Source: Sphingopyxis sp. (GTDB taxonomy: Bacteria > Pseudomonadota > Alphaproteobacteria > Sphingomonadales > Sphingomonadaceae). From it: a stretch of DNA of 51,938 bases. Location: positions 1-51,938 of the forward strand of contig JACEST010000002.1 in the NCBI GenBank assembly GCA_013911715.1, given 5' to 3'. The translations under genes and the position numbers were made by a program. Shown one piece after another: positions 32,813 to 41,425 of the stretch. Numbering within the stretch: the first letter of the stretch is position 1; each line of letters begins with the position of its first letter. The notes below the pieces were generated by a model that did no database searches, was not told the origin of the DNA, and worked only from the letters and a program-made list of their open reading frames with translations.

Positions 32813-35184
32813 GCCGGTTTGGCCGCAGTGCGCGGCAGGCGGACGCGCACCAATGTGCCCTGTCCCTTTTCCGTCATGACATCCATGGTGCCGCAATGCG
32901 CTTCGACCAGCTGGCGCGAGAGGGCGAGGCCGATGCCGCCACTGGTCGTGCCGGTCGCCTTGGCGCGCAGCGCGCGGGCGACCCCGTCGGGGACGCCGGG
33001 GCCATTGTCAGACACGATGATTTCGACCGCATCGGCATGACCTTCGGCATGGAGCAGGACGCGCGCGCCCGTCCGCCGCGCTGGTGCCGTAAAGCGGACG
33101 GCATTGTCGAGCAGCTGGGCAAAGAGCCGTTTGAGCCGCGCAGCATCGCCGTCAATTGAGCCAATTTCGCCCACAAATTCGCGCGCGATTTCGACGCGCT
33201 CGCTGACCGCCAGCGGGGCCGTGGCGGCCAGAACTTCGTTGAGCAGACCCGCCATGTCGACCGGCGCCCGTTCGATCGCGAGCGTCCCCGCCTCGGCCTG
33301 CGCCAGGTCGAGCACATTGTCGATATGCCGCCCGAGCACGGCCACCGATTCGAGGATGGCGATGACATAGGATTTGGCGGCAGGCGCCAGTTCGCCCGCA
33401 TAACCACCGCCCAGCATTTCGGCAAAGCCGCCAATCGAGGTGAGCGGCGTGCGCAGTTCATAGCTCATCCGCGACAGAAAGGCGGTCTTGACCTGATCGG
33501 CCGCCTCCAGCGCTTCGTTGCGTTCGCGCAGCGCGCCTTCCATCCGGCGGCTGTCGGTGACATCGAGCATGATCAGCAGCGCATTACCGTCAGGCAAAGG
33601 TATGGCGGCAAAGTCGAAATGGCGGCCATCGGCGAAGCGAATCTGGCCGCTGCGCTGGCTGCGCTCGAGCGTGGCGGCGCGGATGATTTCCTGGACGATC
33701 GTAACCTGCGCTGGCTTGGCCAGCCGGTCGGCAAGTCCCGCCATCAGCGCATCGACGCGCGGATGGGCCGCCAGCACATTTTCTTCGACCGCCCACAGCT
33801 TGCGGAACCGCTGGTTCCACAGGTGAAGCCGTCCGTCGGGCGCGAACACCGCAATCGCCTCGAACAAATTGTCGAAGGTCGCGGTGCGCACGCGCAGCAG
33901 CGTGTCGCGCGTCGAGGCAAGCTGGATTTGTTCGGTGCGATCCTCGACAATCAGCAGCAGCCCACCGTCGGGGGTCGGCTGCGCGACAAGGCGCAAATGG
34001 GTGCCGTCGCGCAGCAACCAATCCTCTTCGGCAGCCTCGGCGCGCGCGAACCAGTCGACATGCGCCTGGCGCCATTCGGGATAGTCGCGCACCTCGGGCG
34101 TTTTCCCGGCCTCGCGCCAGCTATCCAGCAACCGCGAAAAGTCCGGACTCTCGGCGACGCTGCGGGCGTCAAGCCCGAACAGTCGCCGGAACGGCTGGTT
34201 GGCAAAAATAAGCGCGCGGTCGGCATCATATTGCGCCACGGCTGCCGACAGACGGTCGAGCAGGTCGCGCTGGGTTTCGACGAAACGGCGATGCGCCGCA
34301 CGTTCGCGATCGAGTTCCTGCACGTCCACCGCATAGCCGGCGACGCCAATGGCCTTGCCGTCGCTGTCCGCAAGCGGGACATCGACCACGCGCATCATTC
34401 GCCGTTCGCCCGCGACCGTTACCGGCACCAGCCGCTGCAGCGACGATCCGACCGATGCGGCGCGGTGTGCGGCTTCGATCGCGCTGATCCCCGCCACGCT
34501 TTCGACCAGTTCCATACCGCCGTCGATCACCGCCGCCGCGCTATCGGCTTCGATCGCGCGAACATAGGCGTCATTGACGAGCGCCAGGCGGGCGTCATTG
34601 TCGCGAAACCACATGGGAAAGGGCGCGGCCTCGATCAGCCCCGACAATGCGGCAAAGGCGGCGAGCGCGTCGTCGCGTTCGCGCCGCATCCGGCTCAACA
34701 CCTCTTGCGTTTCGGTGGTGTCGCTGACCCACAACAAGACCGATCCTGGGCCGCCAACCGTAGCGGGTGCCGGTATCCCCTGCACCAGCAATTCGCGTTC
34801 ACCGCCGATGGGCCGCAGCACGAGGGAGAAGCTCTTGCCGCCGCGCTGCGCGCCGATCACCGCTTGGCGCAACGCATCGTGGGTGCGGCTGTCGAGCCCC
34901 TCGTCGACGCCCTTCAGCTCGTCAAAGCTGGCCGGGGATTGCGGCAGCCCAAGCCAGATGCCAAGACGTCCGCCCGCTTCCAATCGCCAATCGCCGCGCA
35001 AGATAACCGGAATTTGTGGGCTCGCCTCGACCAGACTGGCAAGCCGTGCGGTCTGTGCGCTCGCCACCGCTGCACGGCGCTGCATTGCAATTCCGCGCAG
35101 CAGCGCCCCCAGCGCCAGCGCCAGCCAGACCAGCAGGAACAGCCCGATGCCAAACAGCGCGGGCGCGGAAAGCACGCCGGTCAT
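32809..35184 (-). CDS. divL: DivL-type PAS sensor kinase with Tyr in place of the phosphoacceptor His
   Basis: A 791-residue protein: one membrane helix (about 7-30), several PAS-like sensor modules (about 46-545), a HisKA domain (about 563-630) and an ATPase domain (about 670-785, with FAQLLDNAVRFT and SDNGPGVPDG). The H-box reads FLSRMSYELRTPLTSIGG: Tyr575 stands where the phosphorylated His belongs (TAT at 33460-33462). This substitution, the PAS array and the ahcY/tsaE synteny are those of Caulobacter DivL, a pseudokinase that acts through DivK and CckA on the CtrA cell-cycle pathway. CckA control here is inferred. Confidence 0.88.
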   Translation of the reverse strand: MTGVLSAPALFGIGLFLLVWLALALGALLRGIAMQRRAAVASAQTARLASLVEASPQIPVILRGDWRLEAGGRLGIWLGLPQSPASFDELKGVDEGLDSRTHDALRQAVIGAQRGGKSFSLVLRPIGGERELLVQGIPAPATVGGPGSVLLWVSDTTETQEVLSRMRRERDDALAAFAALSGLIEAAPFPMWFRDNDARLALVNDAYVRAIEADSAAAVIDGGMELVESVAGISAIEAAHRAASVGSSLQRLVPVTVAGERRMMRVVDVPLADSDGKAIGVAGYAVDVQELDRERAAHRRFVETQRDLLDRLSAAVAQYDADRALIFANQPFRRLFGLDARSVAESPDFSRLLDSWREAGKTPEVRDYPEWRQAHVDWFARAEAAEEDWLLRDGTHLRLVAQPTPDGGLLLIVEDRTEQIQLASTRDTLLRVRTATFDNLFEAIAVFAPDGRLHLWNQRFRKLWAVEENVLAAHPRVDALMAGLADRLAKPAQVTIVQEIIRAATLERSQRSGQIRFADGRHFDFAAIPLPDGNALLIMLDVTDSRRMEGALRERNEALEAADQVKTAFLSRMSYELRTPLTSIGGFAEMLGGGYAGELAPAAKSYVIAILESVAVLGRHIDNVLDLAQAEAGTLAIERAPVDMAGLLNEVLAATAPLAVSERVEIAREFVGEIGSIDGDAARLKRLFAQLLDNAVRFTAPARRTGARVLLHAEGHADAVEIIVSDNGPGVPDGVARALRAKATGTTSGGIGLALSRQLVEAHCGTMDVMTEKGQGTLVRVRLPRTAAKPA

Positions 35185-35276
35185 GGGCTGGAACGGATCA
35201 CGGGACAGGCGCAGGGCATTGACAATGCCCTAAAGGCAGCGCGACCCGAGTTCAATGTCGGTGGCCAACCGCAAAA

Positions 35277-35307
35277 TCGTCGTCCCGGATCAAGTCCGGG
35301 ACGACGA
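35277..35307. repeat. Half copy of the family C palindrome
   Basis: TCGTCGTCCCGGA (35277-35289) and TCCGGGACGACGA (35295-35307) form a perfect 13-bp stem with a 5-base loop. It lies 16 bases downstream of the ahcY stop on that strand. No T run follows, so I treat it as a repeat rather than a terminator. Confidence 0.75.
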
Positions 35308-35323
35308 ACCATCTTTTCTTCGC

Positions 35324-36742
35324 TCAATAGCGATAATGGTCGGGCTTGAACGGCCCCGCCTGCGGCACGCCGATATAGTCGGCCTGCTTTTTGGTCAGGC
35401 TGGTCAATTTGACGCCCAGCTTTTCCAGATGCAGCGCCGCGACCTTTTCATCGAGATGCTTAGGCAGGACATAGACGTCGTTCTTGTACGCATCGCCGCG
35501 CGTCCACAGTTCAATTTGCGCCAGCGTCTGGTTGGTAAAGCTCGCCGACATAACAAAGCTGGGGTGGCCGGTGGCGTTGCCGAGATTGACCAGGCGGCCC
35601 TTCGACAGGATGATGATCTGCTTGCCATCCGGAAATTCGACCAGATCGACCTGCGGCTTGACCTCGGTCCACTTATAGTTGCCCAGCGCAGCAATCTGAA
35701 TTTCGCTGTCGAAATGGCCGATGTTGCAGACGATCGCCATATTCTTCATGCCCAGCATATGTTCGGCAGTGATGACATCAGCGTTGCCGGTGGCGGTGAC
35801 GAAAATGTCGGCGCGCGTGACGGCCTCTTCCATCGTTACAACTTCAAAGCCTTCCATTGCGGCTTGCAGCGCGCAAATGGGATCAACCTCGGTCACCAGC
35901 ACGCGCGCGCCGCCGTTGCGCAGGGATTGCGCGCTGCCCTTGCCGACATCGCCAAAGCCCGCGACGACCGCGATCTTGCCCGCCAGCATCACATCGGTGC
36001 CGCGGCGGATGGCGTCGACCAGTGACTCTTTACAGCCATAGAGGTTGTCGAACTTCGACTTGGTGACGCTGTCGTTGACGTTGATCGCGGGGAAGGGCAG
36101 CTCGCCCTTTTTGGCGATAGCATAAAGGCGGTGGACGCCGGTGGTGGTCTCCTCCGACACGCCCTTGATCGCCTTGACCGTCTTGGTGAGATAACCGGGG
36201 CGCGCAGCGACGAACGCTTTGAGCGCGCGCTGCATTTCGACCTCTTCCTCATTTTCGGGCGCGGGCATGGTGTCACCGGCTTCGAGCTTGGCGCCCCACA
36301 GCGCGAACATGGTGGCATCGCCGCCGTCGTCGAGGATGAGGTTACACGTCTGGCCGTCGCCGTCCTGATCCCAATCGAAAATGCGGCCGACATAATCCCA
36401 GTAATCGGCGAGGCTTTCGCCCTTGATTGCAAAAACCGGCACGCCCGAGGCGGCAATGGCGGCGGCGGCATGATCCTGCGTCGAATAGATATTGCACGTC
36501 GCCCAGCGCACTTCGGCGCCCAGCGCGGTCAAAGTTTCGATCAGCACCGCCGTCTGGATCGTCATGTGCAGCGATCCGGTGATCCGCGCGCCCTTGAGTG
36601 GCTGCGATGCACCAAATTCGGAACGCAGCGCCATCAGGCCGGGCATTTCGGTTTCGGCAATGTCAATTTCCTTGCGGCCAAAGGCGGCAAGGCCGATGTC
36701 GGCGATGACATAGTCACGGGTGTCGGCGGCGAGAGTGGCCAC
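35324..36742 (-). CDS. ahcY: Adenosylhomocysteinase
   Basis: A 472-residue NAD-dependent enzyme that splits S-adenosylhomocysteine into adenosine and homocysteine, keeping methylation reactions running. The NAD-binding [20 protein letters not shown] and the C-terminal PFKPDHYRY are typical. The start is the GTG at 36742, which has GGAG eight bases upstream and gives the family length; extending the frame upstream would add an unrelated leader. A perfect palindrome lies about 97 bases upstream. Confidence 0.97.
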   Translation of the reverse strand: MATLAADTRDYVIADIGLAAFGRKEIDIAETEMPGLMALRSEFGASQPLKGARITGSLHMTIQTAVLIETLTALGAEVRWATCNIYSTQDHAAAAIAASGVPVFAIKGESLADYWDYVGRIFDWDQDGDGQTCNLILDDGGDATMFALWGAKLEAGDTMPAPENEEEVEMQRALKAFVAARPGYLTKTVKAIKGVSEETTTGVHRLYAIAKKGELPFPAINVNDSVTKSKFDNLYGCKESLVDAIRRGTDVMLAGKIAVVAGFGDVGKGSAQSLRNGGARVLVTEVDPICALQAAMEGFEVVTMEEAVTRADIFVTATGNADVITAEHMLGMKNMAIVCNIGHFDSEIQIAALGNYKWTEVKPQVDLVEFPDGKQIIILSKGRLVNLGNATGHPSFVMSASFTNQTLAQIELWTRGDAYKNDVYVLPKHLDEKVAALHLEKLGVKLTSLTKKQADYIGVPQAGPFKPDHYRY

Positions 36743-37104
36743 GGCGAAAGCTCCTGTCTGGCAATGGGCTGGCGATGCCCACGCGCGGAGCACCCCATCG
36801 ATGCTGCGCGCCCTAGCCCAAACGCCCGCGCCATTCAAATATAAACTTTTCTTTATATGGCGTCGCTGCGAGGAAAAATGCGACGAACCGAGTGAGAATT
36901 TTGCATGGCACTTTCGCCAGGCAACAGCCATCCGACCGCGCCCGCAAAAGAGCGGGCGGCGCATATCATTGATTTATGGCGCATATAAACGCCCTAGCGA
37001 AAGCATAATTTGTCTATGTGACACCAGTGTTACATTTAGGCGATTTTATTGATTTTCTCGCAGATTCTGCCATCATCCTCAGCAAGGAAGAGGGAGAATT
37101 ACCA
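36743..37104. promoter_or_regulatory. Divergent ahcY / TPR-protein control region
   Basis: A 362-base non-coding region with an AT-rich centre. Its main feature is the palindrome at 36839-36858. A second AT-rich stretch at 36985-37015 could hold the promoter of the rightward TPR gene. No gene is supported in it, and no SAH or SAM riboswitch consensus is matched. Confidence 0.5.
36839..36858. promoter_or_regulatory. Perfect palindrome ATATAAA-N6-TTTATAT upstream of ahcY
   Basis: ATATAAA (36839-36845), a six-base spacer and TTTATAT (36852-36858) form a perfect inverted repeat in a GC-rich chromosome, about 97 bases before the ahcY GTG. ArsR-family SahR regulators of methionine/SAH metabolism bind AT-rich ATAAA/TTTAT-type palindromes upstream of ahcY in proteobacteria. 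That makes a SahR-like operator a candidate, but the match is not tested. Confidence 0.5.
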
Positions 37105-37512
37105 ATGAAAAAGACTGTTTTGGCGAGCGTCGCCATGGTCTTGGAAATCGCGCAGGCGGCAACACCTGCAGCGGCGCGCAACTTAACCGCCGACGGCGTC
37201 ACGGTCCTGCCAGTCGCCTTTGACGAGATGCGCAGCGGGCGCACCGACGCGGCCATCGCCAAATTGCAAGCCGACAATGACCTGTCGGCGCGCGATCCGT
37301 CGCGGCTGATCAATCTGGGCAGCGCCTATGCCCGGTTGGGTCGCCATGCCGAAGCAGCGGAAATGTTCCGCAAGGCCATTACCAGCCCAATCCGCTATGA
37401 TCTGGAACTGGCGAATGGTGCCTATATGGACTCACGCTGGGCGGCACGCACCGCATTGGCGCGGCTCGAAAATAATCCGCGCGGCACGGTAACCATCGCC
37501 CAGACGCCATAA
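37105..37512 (+). CDS. Secreted TPR-repeat protein
   Basis: A 135-residue protein with a signal peptide (MKKTVLASVAMVLEIAQAAT, cleavage near AAAR) and one or two tetratricopeptide repeats (PSRLINLGSAYARLGRHAEA, AEMFRKAITSPI). GGGAG lies just ahead of the ATG at 37105. TPRs mediate protein-protein contacts; the partner is unknown. A strong terminator follows. Confidence 0.7.
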   Translation: MKKTVLASVAMVLEIAQAATPAAARNLTADGVTVLPVAFDEMRSGRTDAAIAKLQADNDLSARDPSRLINLGSAYARLGRHAEAAEMFRKAITSPIRYDLELANGAYMDSRWAARTALARLENNPRGTVTIAQTP

Positions 37513-37552
37513 AGGCGCGGCGACCTACCCCACCATCCACGGGGGAGAGGGT

Positions 37553-37593
37553 GAGGGCGGCAACGGTCACGGGCGTTGCCGCCCTCTTTTTTT
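37553..37593 (+). terminator. Rho-independent terminator after the TPR gene
   Basis: GAGGGCGGCAACG (37553-37565) pairs perfectly with CGTTGCCGCCCTC (37574-37586) over an 8-base loop, followed by seven T (37587-37593). It is the clearest intrinsic terminator in the window. Confidence 0.92.
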
Positions 37594-37595
37594 GA

Positions 37596-38168
37596 TTATG
37601 CGCGTCCACCCTCGGCGCTGAGCATCCGGGCATCGACGCCGACGCTGGTAAAGGCGGCGGCCCAGCGTTGATCGCCCGGCACCTCGAACATCAGCGCGGC
37701 GGTCGCGGGGGCGGCATGCCAGGCATGGCGGGCGAATTCTTTTTCCAGCTGGCCAGCATCCCACCCCGCATAGCCCAGCGCAAAATGCCATTGCGAGGGC
37801 CCCCGGCCCGCCGCAATAGCGCGCAGGACATCAGGCGAGCTGCTCACCATCCACGCCCCGGCCACATCGACCGCATCGACCCCGGCCCAATCGCGGCTGT
37901 GGATGACAAATCCGCGCTGACGTTCGACCGGGCCACCGTCGAGCACCGCGACGCCGCCGATCGCGCCCGCGTCAATATCAAGCTGGCCCAAGACATCCCC
38001 CATAGTCAGCACGGCATGGGGTTGCCCGATGGCGATGCCAAGCGCGCCGTCTTCATCGTGGCGCACCATCGCCAGCACGGCGCGGTCAAAGCGCGGGTCG
38101 CCGACGCCGGGAAGTGCCAGCAACAATTGGCCAGTCAGCCAGGGCGGGGAATCGTCCATCGCGGGCAT
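37596..38168 (-). CDS. yqgE: YqgE/AlgH family protein
   Basis: A 190-residue protein of the UPF0301 family (YqgE/AlgH). It begins with WLTGQLLLALPGVGDPRFDR and contains MVRHDEDGALGIAIGQP and the typical FALGYAGWDAGQLEKE. Members are widespread, often linked to regulation of alginate or redox genes, but molecular function is not settled. Start is uncertain between 38168 and the in-frame ATG at 38159. It converges on the TPR gene terminator. Confidence 0.85.
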   Translation of the reverse strand: MPAMDDSPPWLTGQLLLALPGVGDPRFDRAVLAMVRHDEDGALGIAIGQPHAVLTMGDVLGQLDIDAGAIGGVAVLDGGPVERQRGFVIHSRDWAGVDAVDVAGAWMVSSSPDVLRAIAAGRGPSQWHFALGYAGWDAGQLEKEFARHAWHAAPATAALMFEVPGDQRWAAAFTSVGVDARMLSAEGGRA

Positions 38169-38321
38169 CTTGGCGCAGCGCGCCGAGTTGGTCCACCCTG
38201 CCGTCGCGCAAACACGCGCAGCCCCTGCACGCGCGCCCTTGACTCGCGCCCCTTGACACGGCGCGCGTGGCAACCGATTTCCCGCGCGCAGCCCTTGCCC
38301 CCCCTCCAACGGAGAGCTCCC

Positions 38322-38804
38322 ATGTCCATTGCCCCCGGCGACAAATTGCCCAGCACCAGCTTCATCAAAGTCGGCACCGACGGTTCGCAGCCCGTCAGCA
38401 GCGATGATTATTTTGCCGGCCGCCGCATCGCACTCTTTTCCGTGCCCGGCGCTTTCACGCCGACCTGTTCGGCCAAGCATCTGCCGGGCTTTGTCGAAAA
38501 GGCCGCCGAACTCAAAGCCAAGGGCATCGATGAAATTGCCTGTACCGCCGTCAACGACCCCTTTGTTATGGGCGCATGGAGCAAGGCATCGGGCGCGACC
38601 GACGCCGTCACCATGCTCGCCGATGGCAATGGTGCTTTTCCCAAGGCCGTGGGCCTTGAAATGGACGGCAGCAAATTCGGCATGGGCTCGCGCGGCCAGC
38701 GCTTTGCGATGGTCGTCAACGACGGCGTGGTCGAACAATTGTTCGTCGAAGCCCCTGGCGAGTTTCGCGTATCGAGCGCAGACCATATGCTCGAGAATAT
38801 TTGA
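38322..38804 (+). CDS. Peroxiredoxin (Prx5-like)
   Basis: A 160-residue thiol peroxidase. The peroxidatic Cys49 is in VPGAFTPTCSAKHLPGF, the Prx5 signature. It reduces hydrogen peroxide and organic hydroperoxides using thioredoxin or glutaredoxin. GGAG sits well before the ATG at 38322. No reductant gene is fused. A family A repeat follows directly. Confidence 0.92.
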   Translation: MSIAPGDKLPSTSFIKVGTDGSQPVSSDDYFAGRRIALFSVPGAFTPTCSAKHLPGFVEKAAELKAKGIDEIACTAVNDPFVMGAWSKASGATDAVTMLADGNGAFPKAVGLEMDGSKFGMGSRGQRFAMVVNDGVVEQLFVEAPGEFRVSSADHMLENI

Positions 38805-38814
38805 TTCTCCTTTT

Positions 38815-38898
38815 CCCGTTCGCTTCGAGCGAAGTCGAGAGGCCCCGCGTCCTTGCGCATGGCCGAAGCATGTCTCGACTTCGCTCGACACGAACGGG
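38815..38898. repeat. Palindromic intergenic repeat, family A
   Basis: CTTCGAGCGAAGTCGAGAG (about 38823-38841) faces CTCGACTTCGCTCGACACGA (about 38874-38893). Located between the peroxiredoxin gene and amn. Confidence 0.85.
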
Positions 38899-38955
38899 AA
38901 TTGACGAAGTCCTAACCCCTTTCCCTCGCCCGCGCTTTGCGGCACAAGCCGCGCC

Positions 38956-40431
38956 ATGAACAAACAAACTCCAATCACCCCCGGCGAGGACGAAATCGCC
39001 GCCACCATCGCGCGCATCCAGGGCGAATTGCGCGCGCATTTTCGTACGTCGGTCGATGCGCTGAAGTCGGCGATTGCCGATTATGTCGCCGACGGCAAAT
39101 TGCCGGCAGCGGACAGCGCGTTCGACTATCCGGCGCTGCGCATCATCGCGGGCGGCAAATTGCGCGAAGGCGTCAAGGACCATAATATGTCGTTCGGGCG
39201 GATCGACCGCGCCGGCGAATTTGTCACCACCATCACGCGGCCCGACCTGTTCGCCGACTATCTGTCCGAACAGCTTTCGTTGATCCTGCGCCATTATGAT
39301 GTGCGCATCGAGGTGACCGGCTCGGGCCAGCAAATCCCCTTCCCCTATGTGCTCGACCCGTCGGGCTCGACCGATATGGGCGGCGTTGCCCCGCTCGAGC
39401 TCGCGCGCCATTTCCCGACCACCGAACTCGCCGATATCGGTGATGAGCTGGCCGATGGCCTGTTCGGGTTCGATTCGGCCGCCGAGCAGCCGCTCGCGTT
39501 GTTCGATGCGCTGCGCACCGATTTCTCCCTCGCGCGGCTGCGCCATTATACCGGGACCGCGCCCGAGCATTTCCAGCGCTATATATTGTTCACCAACTAT
39601 CACCGCTATGTCGACGAATTTGTCCGCTGGGCGGGCGATCAGGTCGGGCAGGGTCGCTATACCGCGCTGGCCGGGGCAGCGGGGCTCTATGTCAACACGC
39701 CGGGCGTCGATGCAAGCCAACAGGTTGCCGACAGCGCGTGGCGGCGGCACCAGATGCCCGCCTATCACCTGATTGCGCCCGACGGCGATGGCATTACCCT
39801 CGTCAACATCGGCGTCGGCCCGTCGAACGCCAAGACGATCTGCGATCACCTCGCGGTGCTTCGGCCCGAGGCGTGGTTGATGATCGGCCACTGCGGCGGC
39901 CTGCGCGCCAGCCAGCGCATCGGCGATTATGTGCTCGCCCACGCCTATCTGCGCGACGACCATATTCTCGACGAAGTGCTGCCCCCCGAAATCCCGATCC
40001 CGCCGATTGCCGAGGTGCAACAGGCGCTCGCCAGCGCAGCGGGGCAGGTGTCAGGGGAAACCGGCGCTGACCTCAAGCGCCGAATGCGCACTGGCACCGT
40101 CGTCACCACCGATGACCGCAACTGGGAACTCCGCTTCACTACTTCGGCGCTGCGCTTTTCGCAGTCGCGCGCGATCGGCATTGACATGGAAAGCGCAACC
40201 ATCGCGGCGCAGGGATACCGGTTCCGCGTGCCTTATGGAACGCTGCTGTGCGTCAGCGACAAGCCGCTCCACGGCGAACTCAAGCTGCCAGGGCAAGCCA
40301 ACCGCTTCTATGAAGAGGCCATCGCCGCCCATTTGCAAATCGGCATCCGCGCCTGCGAAATGCTGCGCGACGAAGGCGCGAAACTGCACAGCCGGAAATT
40401 GCGCGCGTTCAACGAGCCGCCGTTCCGGTAA
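38956..40431 (+). CDS. amn: AMP nucleosidase
   Basis: A 491-residue enzyme splitting AMP into adenine and ribose 5-phosphate, thus adjusting adenylate levels. An N-terminal regulatory part precedes a nucleoside-phosphorylase-like catalytic part with LVNIGVGPSNAKTICDHLAV, MIGHCGGLRASQRIGDYV and a GIDMESATIAAQGYRFRVP segment carrying the substrate Glu/Asp region. Full length for the family. It precedes the unknown gene at 40435 by only 3 bases. Confidence 0.95.
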   Translation: MNKQTPITPGEDEIAATIARIQGELRAHFRTSVDALKSAIADYVADGKLPAADSAFDYPALRIIAGGKLREGVKDHNMSFGRIDRAGEFVTTITRPDLFADYLSEQLSLILRHYDVRIEVTGSGQQIPFPYVLDPSGSTDMGGVAPLELARHFPTTELADIGDELADGLFGFDSAAEQPLALFDALRTDFSLARLRHYTGTAPEHFQRYILFTNYHRYVDEFVRWAGDQVGQGRYTALAGAAGLYVNTPGVDASQQVADSAWRRHQMPAYHLIAPDGDGITLVNIGVGPSNAKTICDHLAVLRPEAWLMIGHCGGLRASQRIGDYVLAHAYLRDDHILDEVLPPEIPIPPIAEVQQALASAAGQVSGETGADLKRRMRTGTVVTTDDRNWELRFTTSALRFSQSRAIGIDMESATIAAQGYRFRVPYGTLLCVSDKPLHGELKLPGQANRFYEEAIAAHLQIGIRACEMLRDEGAKLHSRKLRAFNEPPFR

Positions 40432-40434
40432 ACT

Positions 40435-41316
40435 ATGTCAGGCGCTATCCCCGTCCAGTCTGTCGCCATGCCAGCTACGCCGACAGGCTGGATAGACCTG
40501 TGCTATTCAGTCACGGCTGATGGGAAGCTGTGCGTTCTGCGCGGCAAAGAAGAAACATCGACATGGGGCGACCCGAGAGGGCCCTGCGAAGTGAGTCTGT
40601 TCGACGGCACCTTCACAGCAAATTGGGGCGATATTCCGCCACATCCGTTCGCGAAAGTTGATTTTTTGCCAGATGGTAGGCTGGCGGTTGTCCAATTGCG
40701 CGGGCGGAACAATCTCTACATCTATGGCCCGGATGACTCGCTGTTGCTGCAAGCAGACGTCGGTGACGGCGTAGAAGCCATGTGCTGTACCGCTCACGGG
40801 GCCATCTGGATTAGCTATTTCGACGAAGGAATCTTCGGTACCAATCAGCTGGCTGACGGGAGTTGGCCACCCGCCTCAACGGGTCTTGCATGCTTTAATG
40901 AATCTGGCGTGTGCGTTTGGCGAGCCGACAATGCAGGTCTGGAAATAGACGATTGTTATGCCATGACTTCGAATGCTTCAGACGTGTGGATCTGCGCTTA
41001 CTCCGACTTCAACATCGTGCACATTTCAAACGAACAAGCTACGGTTTGGACCAATGACATCGTTGGCGCCCATGCGATTGCGGCGAGCGGCGACTATATA
41101 TTGCTGGCTGGGGGCTATGCCTCAAAAGGCGACCAAGACAAAGTCTGGTTGCTCAGATTGGTCGGAAATCGAGCTGAACTATTGAATGAAGCTAGTCTTA
41201 CCGGACTTGGCACGAGCCGCGCTTTCGGTCGCGACGGCGTGTTGCATTTTATCACAAATAATCAATGGCACAGAGTAAACGTTTCTGAATGGGCCGCTCA
41301 AAGCGCTGCAGACTGA
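40435..41316 (+). CDS. Unknown protein, probable beta-propeller-like
   Basis: A 293-residue protein that I do not recognise. Recurring blade-like segments, for example NLYIYGPDDSLLLQADVGD, AIWISYFDEGIFG, VWICAYSDFNIVHISNEQAT and ILLAGGYASKGD, suggest a beta-propeller. There is no signal peptide. Base use is less GC-rich and less codon-biased than the neighbours, hinting at transfer. It begins 3 bases after amn, with no clear Shine-Dalgarno sequence and several Met codons near the start. A mobile-type palindrome lies just after it. Confidence 0.7.
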   Translation: MSGAIPVQSVAMPATPTGWIDLCYSVTADGKLCVLRGKEETSTWGDPRGPCEVSLFDGTFTANWGDIPPHPFAKVDFLPDGRLAVVQLRGRNNLYIYGPDDSLLLQADVGDGVEAMCCTAHGAIWISYFDEGIFGTNQLADGSWPPASTGLACFNESGVCVWRADNAGLEIDDCYAMTSNASDVWICAYSDFNIVHISNEQATVWTNDIVGAHAIAASGDYILLAGGYASKGDQDKVWLLRLVGNRAELLNEASLTGLGTSRAFGRDGVLHFITNNQWHRVNVSEWAAQSAAD

Positions 41317-41338
41317 CCGATTCATCGCGTCCTCCAAT

Positions 41339-41415
41339 CGTCATTGCGAGCGCAGCGAAGCAATCCAGAGCTGAGCGAGACAACCCTGGATTGCTTCGCT
41401 GCGCTCGCAATGACG
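41339..41415. repeat. Palindromic repeat with perfect 30-base arms (family D)
   Basis: The left arm at 41339-41368 starts CGTCATTGCGAGCGCAGCGA. The right arm at 41386-41415 is its exact reverse complement, so a 17-base loop closes a 30-bp perfect stem. It lies between two convergent genes, after the unknown protein. Confidence 0.9.
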
Positions 41416-41425
41416 GATCAGGCTG

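Noticed and set aside
35277-35307. Terminator for ahcY
   Set aside because: The stem is perfect but has no T run, and the same sequence recurs as a repeat elsewhere.
36743-36960. SAH or SAM riboswitch upstream of ahcY
   Set aside because: The conserved core of these riboswitches could not be found on the minus strand; only the AT palindrome stands out.
37596-39017. Long 473-residue reading of the YqgE frame
   Set aside because: Only the C-terminal 190 residues match YqgE; the extension runs antisense through the peroxiredoxin gene and a repeat.
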